From: Nocardia stercoris
GTDB lineage: Bacteria > Actinomycetota > Actinomycetes > Mycobacteriales > Mycobacteriaceae
Direction: 5' to 3'
Length of the DNA: 64,000 bases
Assembly (NCBI RefSeq): GCF_003696265.1
Contig: NZ_RFFH01000012.1
Location: 16,895 to 80,894 of the forward strand
The position numbers and the translations under genes are program-made. The notes below the pieces were generated by a model. The model searched no databases and was not told the origin of the DNA. It saw nothing but the letters and a program-made list of their open reading frames with translations. Within the stretch, counting starts at the first letter, position 1; every line of letters starts with the position of its first letter. Positions 53,031 through 60,593 of this stretch are shown here, piece by piece.

Positions 53031-53903
53031 TCAGGCCGGCTTCTCGGTGACGAAGATCGCGGTGCCGGGAAAGATCTTGCCGCGCAACGGACTCCATTGA
53101 CCCCATTCCCGGTCCAGCCACTCCGGCCAGTCCGGCTCGATCAAATCGACCAGCACCAGGCCCGCCCCGACGATGTCGCGCACCCGGTCGCCGACGGTTC
53201 GGTGGTGCTCGACATAGGTCGGTACGCCGTCGCCGTCGACCTCGACGTAGGGCGTGCGGTCGAAGTACGGGAACTCCGCGACCAGCCCGTCCGGGCCCGG
53301 GTCGTCGCGGAAGATCCAGCGCATCGGATGGTTGACCGAGAAGACCCAGCGCCCGCCCGGCTTCAGAACCCGCGCGACCTCGCGCATCACCTGCCCGGGG
53401 TCGGCCACGAACGGGACCGCGCCGAAGGCCGAGCACGCCAGGTCGAAGCTCTCGCTCGCGAACGGCAGCGCCTCGGCGTCGGCCTGGACCAGCGGCACCC
53501 GCGGGCCGCCCTGTGCCATGGCCTGCAGTCCCCGGTCGAGCATGCCGCGCGAGAGGTCCAGACCGACCGGATGCGCGCCCTGGGCGGCCAGCCACCGCGC
53601 GCACGGCGCCGAACCGCAGCCGATCTCGAGCACCCGGCGGCCGGCGACCTCGCCGAGCAGGTGCCAGTCGCCCTCGTGCATGCCCTCGGGGCACCATACG
53701 AACTCGCCGTCGGGGGAGTCCACGCCCAGGAATTCGGCGTGCGTCTCGTGGTACGCATTCGCGTCCGCGTCCCACCAGAGACGGCTGGCGCGCCGGCTGT
53801 CGTCCGAATCGACCCGGACCCGGGCACCGCCGATGGTCCCGAGCAGGGCGTTCGCCTCGGCGTGGCGGTCCTCGGGAGTGAGGGGTGTCTGTGCATCCGG
53901 CAT
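53031..53903 (-). CDS. Class I SAM-dependent methyltransferase
   Basis: A 290-residue enzyme. Motif I is VLEIGCGSAPCARWLAAQG (about 91-109), followed by the acidic residue of VGLDLS, QADAEALPF and the post-motif LKPGGRWVFSVNHP. The C-terminal part (about 195-290) is a substrate cap with VEHHRTVGD. The substrate is unknown. TAGCCT 6 bases before the ATG suggests a leaderless transcript. Confidence 0.9.
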   Translation of the reverse strand: MPDAQTPLTPEDRHAEANALLGTIGGARVRVDSDDSRRASRLWWDADANAYHETHAEFLGVDSPDGEFVWCPEGMHEGDWHLLGEVAGRRVLEIGCGSAPCARWLAAQGAHPVGLDLSRGMLDRGLQAMAQGGPRVPLVQADAEALPFASESFDLACSAFGAVPFVADPGQVMREVARVLKPGGRWVFSVNHPMRWIFRDDPGPDGLVAEFPYFDRTPYVEVDGDGVPTYVEHHRTVGDRVRDIVGAGLVLVDLIEPDWPEWLDREWGQWSPLRGKIFPGTAIFVTEKPA

Positions 53904-53909
53904 GCGAAA

Positions 53910-53915
53910 AGGCTA
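53910..53915 (-). promoter_or_regulatory. -10 box TAGCCT, leaderless type
   Basis: TAGCCT on the minus strand, 6 bases before the ATG of the methyltransferase gene. Confidence 0.5.
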
Positions 53916-53940
53916 GCGGTCGACCCGCCGGTACCCGTGT

Positions 53941-53970
53941 TTGCTTGGTCGAACGGCCGTCGCGTACGCT
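53941..53970 (+). promoter_or_regulatory. Candidate rpsA promoter
   Basis: TTGCTT (53941-53946), 18 bases, then TACGCT (53965-53970). It would give rpsA a leader of about 205 bases containing the palindrome CGCAACGTTGCG (54069-54080), which is room for control by S1 itself. Confidence 0.4.
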
Positions 53971-54182
53971 GATTCCGCGAGTGTCTTCAGTACTTCTGGG
54001 TACTGGTATCGGAACGCTGGAGTTCACCTGCGTGCTGTGAACCCATGCCATGAGCTGCGTTCGGCTAACGCAACGTTGCGCTGCGCATGACCGACGTTAG
54101 TTCCTCGCTGTGGCGATCACAGCAAAAACTGAAAGCCCACATGTCCACTGCCGACCACAATCCGTCCGGAGCAACCCCACAT

Positions 54183-55655
54183 ATGCCCACCACCGTCACC
54201 TCGCCGCAGGTAGCCGTCAACGACATCGGCACCGCCGAGGACTTCCTCGCCGCCATCGACAAGACCATCAAGTACTTCAACGACGGCGACATCGTCGAAG
54301 GAACGATCGTCAAGGTCGACCGGGACGAGGTCCTGCTCGACATCGGTTACAAGACCGAAGGCGTCATCCCGTCCCGCGAGCTCTCCATCAAGCACGATGT
54401 CGACCCGTCCGAGGTCGTTTCCGTGGGTGATGAGGTCGAGGCCCTCGTTCTCACCAAGGAGGACAAGGAAGGCCGCCTGATCCTCTCGAAGAAGCGGGCG
54501 CAGTACGAGCGTGCGTGGGGCACCATCGAGGAGCTCAAGGAGAAGGACGAAGCCGTCAAGGGCACCGTCATCGAGGTCGTCAAGGGCGGTCTGATCCTCG
54601 ACATCGGCCTTCGTGGCTTCCTCCCGGCCTCGCTGGTCGAGATGCGCCGGGTCCGCGACCTCCAGCCGTACGTCGGCAAGGAGATCGAGGCCAAGATCAT
54701 CGAGCTGGACAAGAACCGCAACAACGTGGTCCTGTCCCGCCGCGCCTGGCTCGAGCAGACCCAGTCCGAGGTCCGCAGCGAGTTCCTGCACCAGCTGCAG
54801 AAGGGCCAGGTCCGCAAGGGTGTGGTCTCCTCCATCGTCAACTTCGGTGCCTTCGTGGACCTGGGTGGCGTGGACGGTCTGGTGCACGTCTCCGAGCTGT
54901 CCTGGAAGCACATCGACCACCCGTCCGAGGTCGTCGAGGTCGGCATGGAGGTCACCGTCGAGGTGCTCGACGTCGACCTGGACCGCGAGCGTGTCTCGCT
55001 GTCGCTCAAGGCGACTCAGGAAGACCCGTGGCGTCAGTTCGCCCGGACCCACGCGATCGGCCAGATCGTCCCGGGTAAGGTCACCAAGCTCGTTCCGTTC
55101 GGTGCGTTCGTGCGCGTCGAGGAGGGCATCGAGGGTCTGGTCCACATCTCCGAGCTGGCCGAGCGCCACGTCGAGGTGCCGGACCAGGTCGTGGCCGTCG
55201 GCGACGACGCCATGGTCAAGGTCATCGACATCGACCTCGAGCGTCGCCGGATCTCGCTGTCGCTGAAGCAGGCGAACGAGGACTACCACGCCGAGTTCGA
55301 CCCGTCGAAGTACGGCATGGCCGACAGCTACGACGACCAGGGCAACTACATCTTCCCCGAGGGCTTCGACCCCGACACCAACGAGTGGCTCGAGGGCTTC
55401 GACAAGCAGCGCGAAGAGTGGGAAGGCCGCTACGCCGAGGCGGAGCGTCGCCACAAGATGCACACCGCTCAGATGGAGAAGATGGCGGCCGACGCGGCTG
55501 CCGAGGCGGCCAACGGTGGTCCCACCGGTGGCAACTACTCCTCCGAGAGCGGCGCCCCGGCGGCGTCGTCGGGTGCCGCGGAGTCGACCGGCGGTTCGCT
55601 GGCCAGCGACGCGCAGCTCGCCGCCCTGCGCGAGAAGCTGTCGGGCAACGCGTAA
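54183..55655 (+). CDS. rpsA: 30S ribosomal protein S1
   Basis: A 490-residue RNA-binding ribosomal protein with four S1 domains (about 34-105, 121-186, 207-275 and 292-361), each with the GxVxxxxxxGxFV-type pattern (for example GVVSSIVNFGAFVDLGG). It helps bind mRNA to the 30S subunit. The ATG at 54183 gives MPTTVTSPQVAVNDIG, the family start; an ATG at 54087 would add 32 unlike residues. The C-terminal tail ends LASDAQLAALREKLSGNA, as in mycobacteria, where this tail has been linked to pyrazinoic acid. Confidence 0.97.
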   Translation: MPTTVTSPQVAVNDIGTAEDFLAAIDKTIKYFNDGDIVEGTIVKVDRDEVLLDIGYKTEGVIPSRELSIKHDVDPSEVVSVGDEVEALVLTKEDKEGRLILSKKRAQYERAWGTIEELKEKDEAVKGTVIEVVKGGLILDIGLRGFLPASLVEMRRVRDLQPYVGKEIEAKIIELDKNRNNVVLSRRAWLEQTQSEVRSEFLHQLQKGQVRKGVVSSIVNFGAFVDLGGVDGLVHVSELSWKHIDHPSEVVEVGMEVTVEVLDVDLDRERVSLSLKATQEDPWRQFARTHAIGQIVPGKVTKLVPFGAFVRVEEGIEGLVHISELAERHVEVPDQVVAVGDDAMVKVIDIDLERRRISLSLKQANEDYHAEFDPSKYGMADSYDDQGNYIFPEGFDPDTNEWLEGFDKQREEWEGRYAEAERRHKMHTAQMEKMAADAAAEAANGGPTGGNYSSESGAPAASSGAAESTGGSLASDAQLAALREKLSGNA

Positions 55656-55691
55656 TTCGCGTGATCGCCTGATCGCATAGCTTCGACGAAG

Positions 55692-55715
55692 GCCCCGGTC
55701 CGAACGGACCGGGGC
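55692..55715 (+). terminator. Rho-independent terminator after rpsA
   Basis: GCCCCGGTCC and GGACCGGGGC form a perfect 10-bp stem with a GAAC tetraloop, followed by TCTTTGTCG, 36 bases after the rpsA stop. Confidence 0.85.
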
Positions 55716-55885
55716 TCTTTGTCGTTGCGAACCAAAAAGTCTCGGGAAAGTGGACGGCTGACCAAATTCTGCCGAATCGTGCCGCAAGCAGTGGCTACTC
55801 GACGAACCGTCCGGTAGCGTCTGCCGCGACTCTGTGGAATGTTCCGGACTTCCACCACTTTTCCCGGAAGGATTCGAGCGCGAAC

Positions 55886-57421
55886 ATGGGCGTCTTCGAC
55901 GGCATCAACCGGCGCGATTTCTTGGCCAAGGCCATGGTGGCCGGCGGGGCTGCCTCGCTGTACTCGCTCGCGGGCCCGATCATCGAGCGCGCCTACGCCG
56001 CCGATCCGGCCGGCATGGGCGGTCTCGGCGACATCGAGCACTTCGTGCTGCTGATGAACGAGAACCGTTCCTTCGACCACTATTTCGGCACCATGTCCGG
56101 TGTGCGTGGCTTCGACGACCCGTCGCCGTCGTGGCAGCAGCGCGGCTGGGCGCCCGGCGTCGGCCCGACCGCCGACGGTTACGTGATGCCCTTCCGCCTC
56201 GACACCACCCGCGGTGCCACCCTCGACGGCGAATGCATCAACGACCCCGACCACAGCTGGGCCGGTACCCACGCCGCTTGGAACAACGGCGCCAACGACG
56301 GCTGGATGCCGATGTCCATCGAGAGCGTCGGCGCCGGCAACGCGCCCGCGCTGATGGGCTACCACACCCAGGCCGACATCCCGGTGCACTGGGACCTCGC
56401 CAACGCCTTCACCCTGCTCGACGGTTACCACTGCTCGGTGCTCGGCCCCACCGACCCGAACCGCCTGTACTGGATGTCGGGCACCATCGACCCCGACGGC
56501 CTGGCCGGTGGCCCGCTGGTCGAGACCCCCGCGCTCATCCCGCAGAACGCCTACAGCTGGCGGACCATGCCGGAGAACCTCTCCGACGCCGGCGTGAGCT
56601 GGAAGATCTACAACAACCGCGACGCCGGCCCGATCTCGTCGGTGATCATGGACGGCATGATGGGCTGCTTCAAGCAGGCCGCCGACCCGGCCTCCGAGCT
56701 GGCTCGCCGCGGCAAGGCGCCGGTGTACCCGAGCGACTTCGCCGCCGACGTCGCCGCCGGCACGCTGCCGTCGGTGTCGTGGGTGATCCCGTCGCTGCTG
56801 AACTGCGAGCACCCGGCACTGCCCTCGGCGCTGGGCGCGGTCGGCATCATGCAGGTCCTCGACATCCTCACCTCGAACCCGGCGGTGTGGGAGAAGACCG
56901 CGCTGATCGTCAGCTACGACGAACACGGCGGCTTCTTCGACCACGTCACCCCGCCGACCCCGCCGCCGGGTACCCCGGGCGAGTTCCTCACCGTCGACCT
57001 GGGCCGGGTCCCGGCCGCCAAGGGCAACCCGGGCCCGATCGGCCTGGGCTACCGGGTGCCGTGCATGGTGATCTCGCCCTATTCCCGTGGCGGCCTGGTG
57101 GCTTCGGAGACCTTCGACCACACCTCGCAGCTGCGGCTGCTGGAAACCCGCTTCGGCGTGGATGTTCCGAACCTGACCGCCTGGCGTCGCAGCGTCACCG
57201 GCGATATGACCTCGGCCTTCGACTTCGGTTCGGCGCCCGATGCCGCCAAGCCGGTGATCACCGATCCGGGACCGAAGGCGAACGACGCGTGGGCGCAGTG
57301 CGGTCCGAACATCGCCTTGGGTACCGCGGGTGCCGGTGCGCCGTATCCGGTTCCGCCGAACCAGATGCCGATCCAGGACCCGGGGACCCGCCGCCGCCCG
57401 AGCGGACTCGGCCGGGCCTGA
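55886..57421 (+). CDS. Tat-exported phospholipase C / phosphoesterase
   Basis: A 511-residue enzyme of the bacterial phosphoesterase (PlcA-C/AcpA) family. The signal starts with the twin-arginine motif NRRDFLAK (residues 8-15), followed by a hydrophobic stretch. Catalytic marks are LLMNENRSFDHYFG, the LNCEHP region and SYDEHGGFFDHVTPP with the metal/His cluster. The C-terminal domain seen in longer phospholipases C is absent, so it is a short member. It probably acts outside the cell on phospholipids or other phosphodiesters. A strong terminator follows. Confidence 0.92.
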   Translation: MGVFDGINRRDFLAKAMVAGGAASLYSLAGPIIERAYAADPAGMGGLGDIEHFVLLMNENRSFDHYFGTMSGVRGFDDPSPSWQQRGWAPGVGPTADGYVMPFRLDTTRGATLDGECINDPDHSWAGTHAAWNNGANDGWMPMSIESVGAGNAPALMGYHTQADIPVHWDLANAFTLLDGYHCSVLGPTDPNRLYWMSGTIDPDGLAGGPLVETPALIPQNAYSWRTMPENLSDAGVSWKIYNNRDAGPISSVIMDGMMGCFKQAADPASELARRGKAPVYPSDFAADVAAGTLPSVSWVIPSLLNCEHPALPSALGAVGIMQVLDILTSNPAVWEKTALIVSYDEHGGFFDHVTPPTPPPGTPGEFLTVDLGRVPAAKGNPGPIGLGYRVPCMVISPYSRGGLVASETFDHTSQLRLLETRFGVDVPNLTAWRRSVTGDMTSAFDFGSAPDAAKPVITDPGPKANDAWAQCGPNIALGTAGAGAPYPVPPNQMPIQDPGTRRRPSGLGRA

Positions 57422-57440
57422 GCGATCGACCGTCGAAAAA

Positions 57441-57479
57441 AGCGAAACCCGCCTCGAATGCTCGAGGCGGGTTTTCGCT
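57441..57479. terminator. Strong terminator after the phospholipase gene
   Basis: AGCGAAACCCGCCTCGA pairs with TCGAGGCGGGTTTTCGCT (one bulged T) around a 4-base loop. With A-rich and T-rich arms it can serve both strands. Confidence 0.8.
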
Positions 57480-57688
57480 CATCCAGCCGGGTGCGGAACC
57501 CAGCGGCGCACCGGGAAGGCGATGCGCCGGTTGACGACCCGATGCCGGGACCGGTTGAGCAGGGTGCGTAGGTGTAGTCGACCGCGGCTCGCGGCCAACA
57601 GTGCCGCGACGAAAGGGATTTCGATGCAGTGCCTGGTTCCGGGGTAGCCCAGTCGGTGGCGACCCGTCTGGATGTTTTTGGTACGCAA
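57479..57688 (-). CDS. Doubtful small basic ORF
   Basis: A 69-codon reading from a TTG at 57688 with AAAGGA 6 bases upstream ends at the terminator. The product is Arg-rich (LRTLLNRSRHRVVNRR) and matches nothing I know. The surrounding 465-bp gap between the phospholipase and coaE genes holds no other candidate. It may be non-coding. Confidence 0.3.
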   Translation of the reverse strand: MRTKNIQTGRHRLGYPGTRHCIEIPFVAALLAASRGRLHLRTLLNRSRHRVVNRRIAFPVRRWVPHPAG

Positions 57689-57886
57689 TGGTGTTCCTTT
57701 GCTTGTGGTTGGGCAAGGATCGCCTGCCGCGAACACTAGCGGAACAAAAGTGCGACTCAGCGCATATTGGGCAACTGTTCTATGGGCGTGTCGGAGTGTA
57801 TTCCGACCGTCGGTCTGATAATCCGGAACCTTCGGGCAAACCGCCCACGGTTTTCGGCCCGGCGGTCGGATGCGAGACTGGACCGC

Positions 57887-59074
57887 ATGTTGCGAATCGG
57901 CCTCAGCGGAGGCATGGGAGCGGGCAAATCGACCGTGGCGCGGGCCCTCGTCGAACGAGGCGCGATCCTCGTCGACGGCGACGCCATCGCCCGCGAGGTG
58001 GTCGCCCCCGGCACGCCCGGGCTGGCCGCCCTGGTGTCCGCGTTCGGTGCCGGTATCCTCGCCGCGGACGGCAGCCTGAACCGGCCCGCGCTGGCCGCGG
58101 TCGCCTTCGCCGACGACGAGGCGCGCGCCACGCTCAACGGGATCACCCATCCGCTGGTCGGGCAGCGGACCGCCGAGCTGATCGCCGCCGCCCCCGCGGA
58201 CGCGATTGTGGTGCAGGACATTCCGCTGCTGGTGGAGAACCGGCTGGGCGCGCTGATGAACCTGGTGGTGATCGTGCAGGCGGACCTGCCGCTGCGCCTG
58301 CGGCGCCTGGAGGAGTTCCGGGGGATCAGCCCCGCCGACGCCATGGCCCGCATCGACGTCCAGGCCACCGACGACCAGCGCCGCGCCGCCGCCGACGTGC
58401 TGCTGGACAACAACGCCGGCGCGGACGACCTGTTGCCGCAGGTGGACGCGCTGTGGCACGAGCGGCTGGTGCCGTTCGAACGCAACCTGCGCAACCGGGA
58501 GCGGGCGCCCCGCGGCGCGATCCGGCTGGTGGCGTCGGACCCGGCCTGGCCGGACGCGGCCGAGCGGCTGCGCGGGCGGATCGCGCTGGTGTGCGGCGCC
58601 GAGGCCCGGCGCATCGACCACATCGGGTCGACCGCGGTGCCCGGGCTGGCGGCCGAGGACGTCATCGACCTGCAGATCACCGTCGCCGACTGGGCCGCCG
58701 CCGACGGGATCGCGGACGCGCTGGCCGCCGCCGGATTCCCGCGGCTCGACGACATCCGCGCCGACGACCCGAAGCCCGGCACCGACCCGGCGGCGTGGGA
58801 GAAGCGCGTGCACGTCAACGCCGACCCGGGCCGTGCGGTGAATGTGCATGTGCGCGTGGAGGGTTCGCCGGGCCAGCGCTTCGCGCTCGAGTTCCGGGAC
58901 TGGCTGCGCGTGGATCCGGCGGCCCGCGAGGAGTATTCGGCCGTCGAGCGCAAGGCCGAGGCCGCGGCGGCCGGGCTGACCGGGTCCGCGGCGATCGCGG
59001 AGTATCTGGCCGTCGAGGGACCCTGGTTCGACGAGGTGTACCCGCGGGTCCTGGCCTGGGCTGACACGCGCTAG
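57887..59074 (+). CDS. coaE: Dephospho-CoA kinase fused to a GrpB domain
   Basis: A 395-residue protein. The N-terminal kinase (about 1-195) has P-loop GGMGAGKST (8-16), GDAIAREVV and the lid region, and phosphorylates dephospho-CoA in the last step of CoA synthesis. The C-terminal part (about 205-385) is a GrpB/UPF0157 nucleotidyltransferase-like domain with RIDHIGSTAVPGLAAEDVIDL. The same fusion occurs in M. tuberculosis CoaE (Rv1631). Its TAG overlaps the convergent DUF402 gene by four bases. Confidence 0.95.
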   Translation: MLRIGLSGGMGAGKSTVARALVERGAILVDGDAIAREVVAPGTPGLAALVSAFGAGILAADGSLNRPALAAVAFADDEARATLNGITHPLVGQRTAELIAAAPADAIVVQDIPLLVENRLGALMNLVVIVQADLPLRLRRLEEFRGISPADAMARIDVQATDDQRRAAADVLLDNNAGADDLLPQVDALWHERLVPFERNLRNRERAPRGAIRLVASDPAWPDAAERLRGRIALVCGAEARRIDHIGSTAVPGLAAEDVIDLQITVADWAAADGIADALAAAGFPRLDDIRADDPKPGTDPAAWEKRVHVNADPGRAVNVHVRVEGSPGQRFALEFRDWLRVDPAAREEYSAVERKAEAAAAGLTGSAAIAEYLAVEGPWFDEVYPRVLAWADTR

Positions 59075-59622
59075 TTCGAGACCGGCTTCGGCGGTTGCTT
59101 CCAGTCCAGGGTGATGCCCTGGGCGGCCAGCCAGTTCTCGAAACTGTGCCCATGGCTCGCGATGCCCTCGATCGCGGTGGTGGCCACGTTCACCGCCCGT
59201 TCCGCGGCCGCCGCGTCGAGATAGCCGGCGGCGTGCGCGGCGAGCAGCTCGTCGACGTCGAGCAGCACCGACGTGCGGCCGGTACGCACCAGGATGTCGA
59301 GGTAGTGGTCGACCGAGCGCCAGTGGCCGTCACCGTCCGGGCCGAACTCGCCGATGTCGAGGTAGTAGTCCTGGTCCCATCGTTCCTGCTGGGTGAAGTG
59401 GAAGATGGTGGCGCGCAAGGACAGTCCGGGCAGGAACCAGGACTCGAGGTAGTGGAAGTTCGGGTGGCCGGGTGCCGGGCGGGCCATGTACAGGCCGAAC
59501 GGTTCCAGTCGGTACTCCTCGACCTGCCGGACGTTGCCCTTCGGGTCGGTATTGGTGAGTGCCGCGAGGTCGAAGTACTCGACCTTCGGCTTGTGCAGGT
59601 CCACGGCCGCTGCGCGCGTCAT
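59071..59622 (-). CDS. DUF402 protein
   Basis: A 183-residue protein matching the DUF402 type: YLESWFLPGLSLRATIFHF, YYLDIGEF, WRSVDHYLDILVRTG and VLLDVDELLAAHAAGYLD. Some DUF402 proteins are nucleoside phosphatases or ribonuclease-like barrels; the role here is unknown. It sits next to coaE as Rv1632c does in M. tuberculosis. TACATT 6 bases before the ATG predicts a leaderless transcript. Confidence 0.88.
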   Translation of the reverse strand: MTRAAAVDLHKPKVEYFDLAALTNTDPKGNVRQVEEYRLEPFGLYMARPAPGHPNFHYLESWFLPGLSLRATIFHFTQQERWDQDYYLDIGEFGPDGDGHWRSVDHYLDILVRTGRTSVLLDVDELLAAHAAGYLDAAAAERAVNVATTAIEGIASHGHSFENWLAAQGITLDWKQPPKPVSN

Positions 59623-59628
59623 GTACCG

Positions 59629-59634
59629 AATGTA
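59629..59634 (-). promoter_or_regulatory. -10 box TACATT, leaderless type
   Basis: TACATT on the minus strand, 6 bases before the ATG at 59622. Confidence 0.5.
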
Positions 59635-59692
59635 GCGGCCGCCCGCCCGGGCCTCCACCGAGACGACGGACGAGCGGCCGGTCGGGCCGTGG

Positions 59693-60292
59693 TTACAGCC
59701 AGGTGAGCGCGACCTTGTGACCCGCCAGCCAGCGGTCCAGATTGTGCCCGTGGGCCGCGATCCCGGCGACCACGGCATTGCCATGCTCGATGATCCGCTG
59801 CGTCTGGGCGCTGTCGACGTAGCCGGCGGCGTGCGCGGCCAGCAGCTCGTCCACACCGCTCATCCGCGGTGCCCGGCCGTTGCGGGCCTCGATGCGCAGA
59901 TAGTGGTCGACCGCACGCCAGCGATGCGGCTCGACCTGGGTGATCTCGCCGATCTCCAGGTGATGGGCCTGGTCACGTTCGTGCGCGGCGCCGGCGTGCT
60001 GCACGGTCACCCGCAGCGACAGCGCGGGTAGCAGCCACGACTCGGTGTACCGGTGCGGTGGGGCCGGCGTGCGCAGGGTCACCTTGAGACCCCACGGCGT
60101 GGCGTGACAGTCCTCGACCGAGTGGACATAGCCGTGGGCGTCGGTCCCGGTCAGATCGGCGGTGTCGAAGTATTCGACACGGGGCCGGTGGGCCGTGATC
60201 GGCGTCTTCCCGTCGATTGCCGTGGTCTGCGTGGCAGAGGCGGCCGCGGGAGGCTGGGCCGTGGTGCTGCGCAATGGATGGAATATGGTCAC
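59693..60292 (-). CDS. DUF402 protein, second copy
   Basis: A 199-residue paralogue of the preceding gene. Shared segments are RVEYFDTADLTGTD, YTESWLLPALSLRVTV, WRAVDHYLRIEARNG and VDELLAAHAAGYVD. It has an extra N-terminal 35 residues rich in Ala, Thr and Pro. The GTG at 60292 follows AGAAGGGCA; an ATG at 60379 would add unlike sequence. The two copies are tandem with a 70-bp gap. Confidence 0.85.
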   Translation of the reverse strand: MTIFHPLRSTTAQPPAAASATQTTAIDGKTPITAHRPRVEYFDTADLTGTDAHGYVHSVEDCHATPWGLKVTLRTPAPPHRYTESWLLPALSLRVTVQHAGAAHERDQAHHLEIGEITQVEPHRWRAVDHYLRIEARNGRAPRMSGVDELLAAHAAGYVDSAQTQRIIEHGNAVVAGIAAHGHNLDRWLAGHKVALTWL

Positions 60293-60564
60293 CGCACTGC
60301 CCTTCTGGAATCCGTGTCGTAGCGACGTGCGCGGGCCTGTGTCGTCGTCGTCACATTCCGTTCCGGCTTCGGCCGGCACGCACCCGCCGGACCGGATCGA
60401 GAGTACACCCGGACATCTGCTATGGGCAGGTTGTGAACAGAGAGAATTCGTCCCGTGATCGGTTCGCCATCTCGCGAACTACGCTGCGGGAAAGAACTTT
60501 TCGGACAATGCACATCTTTCCCGCGTGTCCGGGTGTTCGGGCCCGCCGCTCGGCGCGCCGGAAC
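60293..60564. other. Intergenic between DUF402 and uvrB
   Basis: The divergent gap holds the upstream region of the second DUF402 gene, an AT-rich stretch around 60420-60520 and no convincing gene. The uvrB promoter lies at its right edge. Confidence 0.5.
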
Positions 60565-60587
60565 TTGTCGGTGCCCCGTCCTACTCT
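60565..60587 (+). promoter_or_regulatory. RecA-NDp/PafBC-like promoter of uvrB
   Basis: TTGTCGGTG (60565-60573), eight bases, then TACTCT (60582-60587) match the mycobacterial damage promoter TTGTCRGTG-N8-TANNNT exactly. The -10 box ends 6 bases before the ATG at 60594, so uvrB should be leaderless and damage-inducible. Confidence 0.75.
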
Positions 60588-60593
60588 GGGCAT

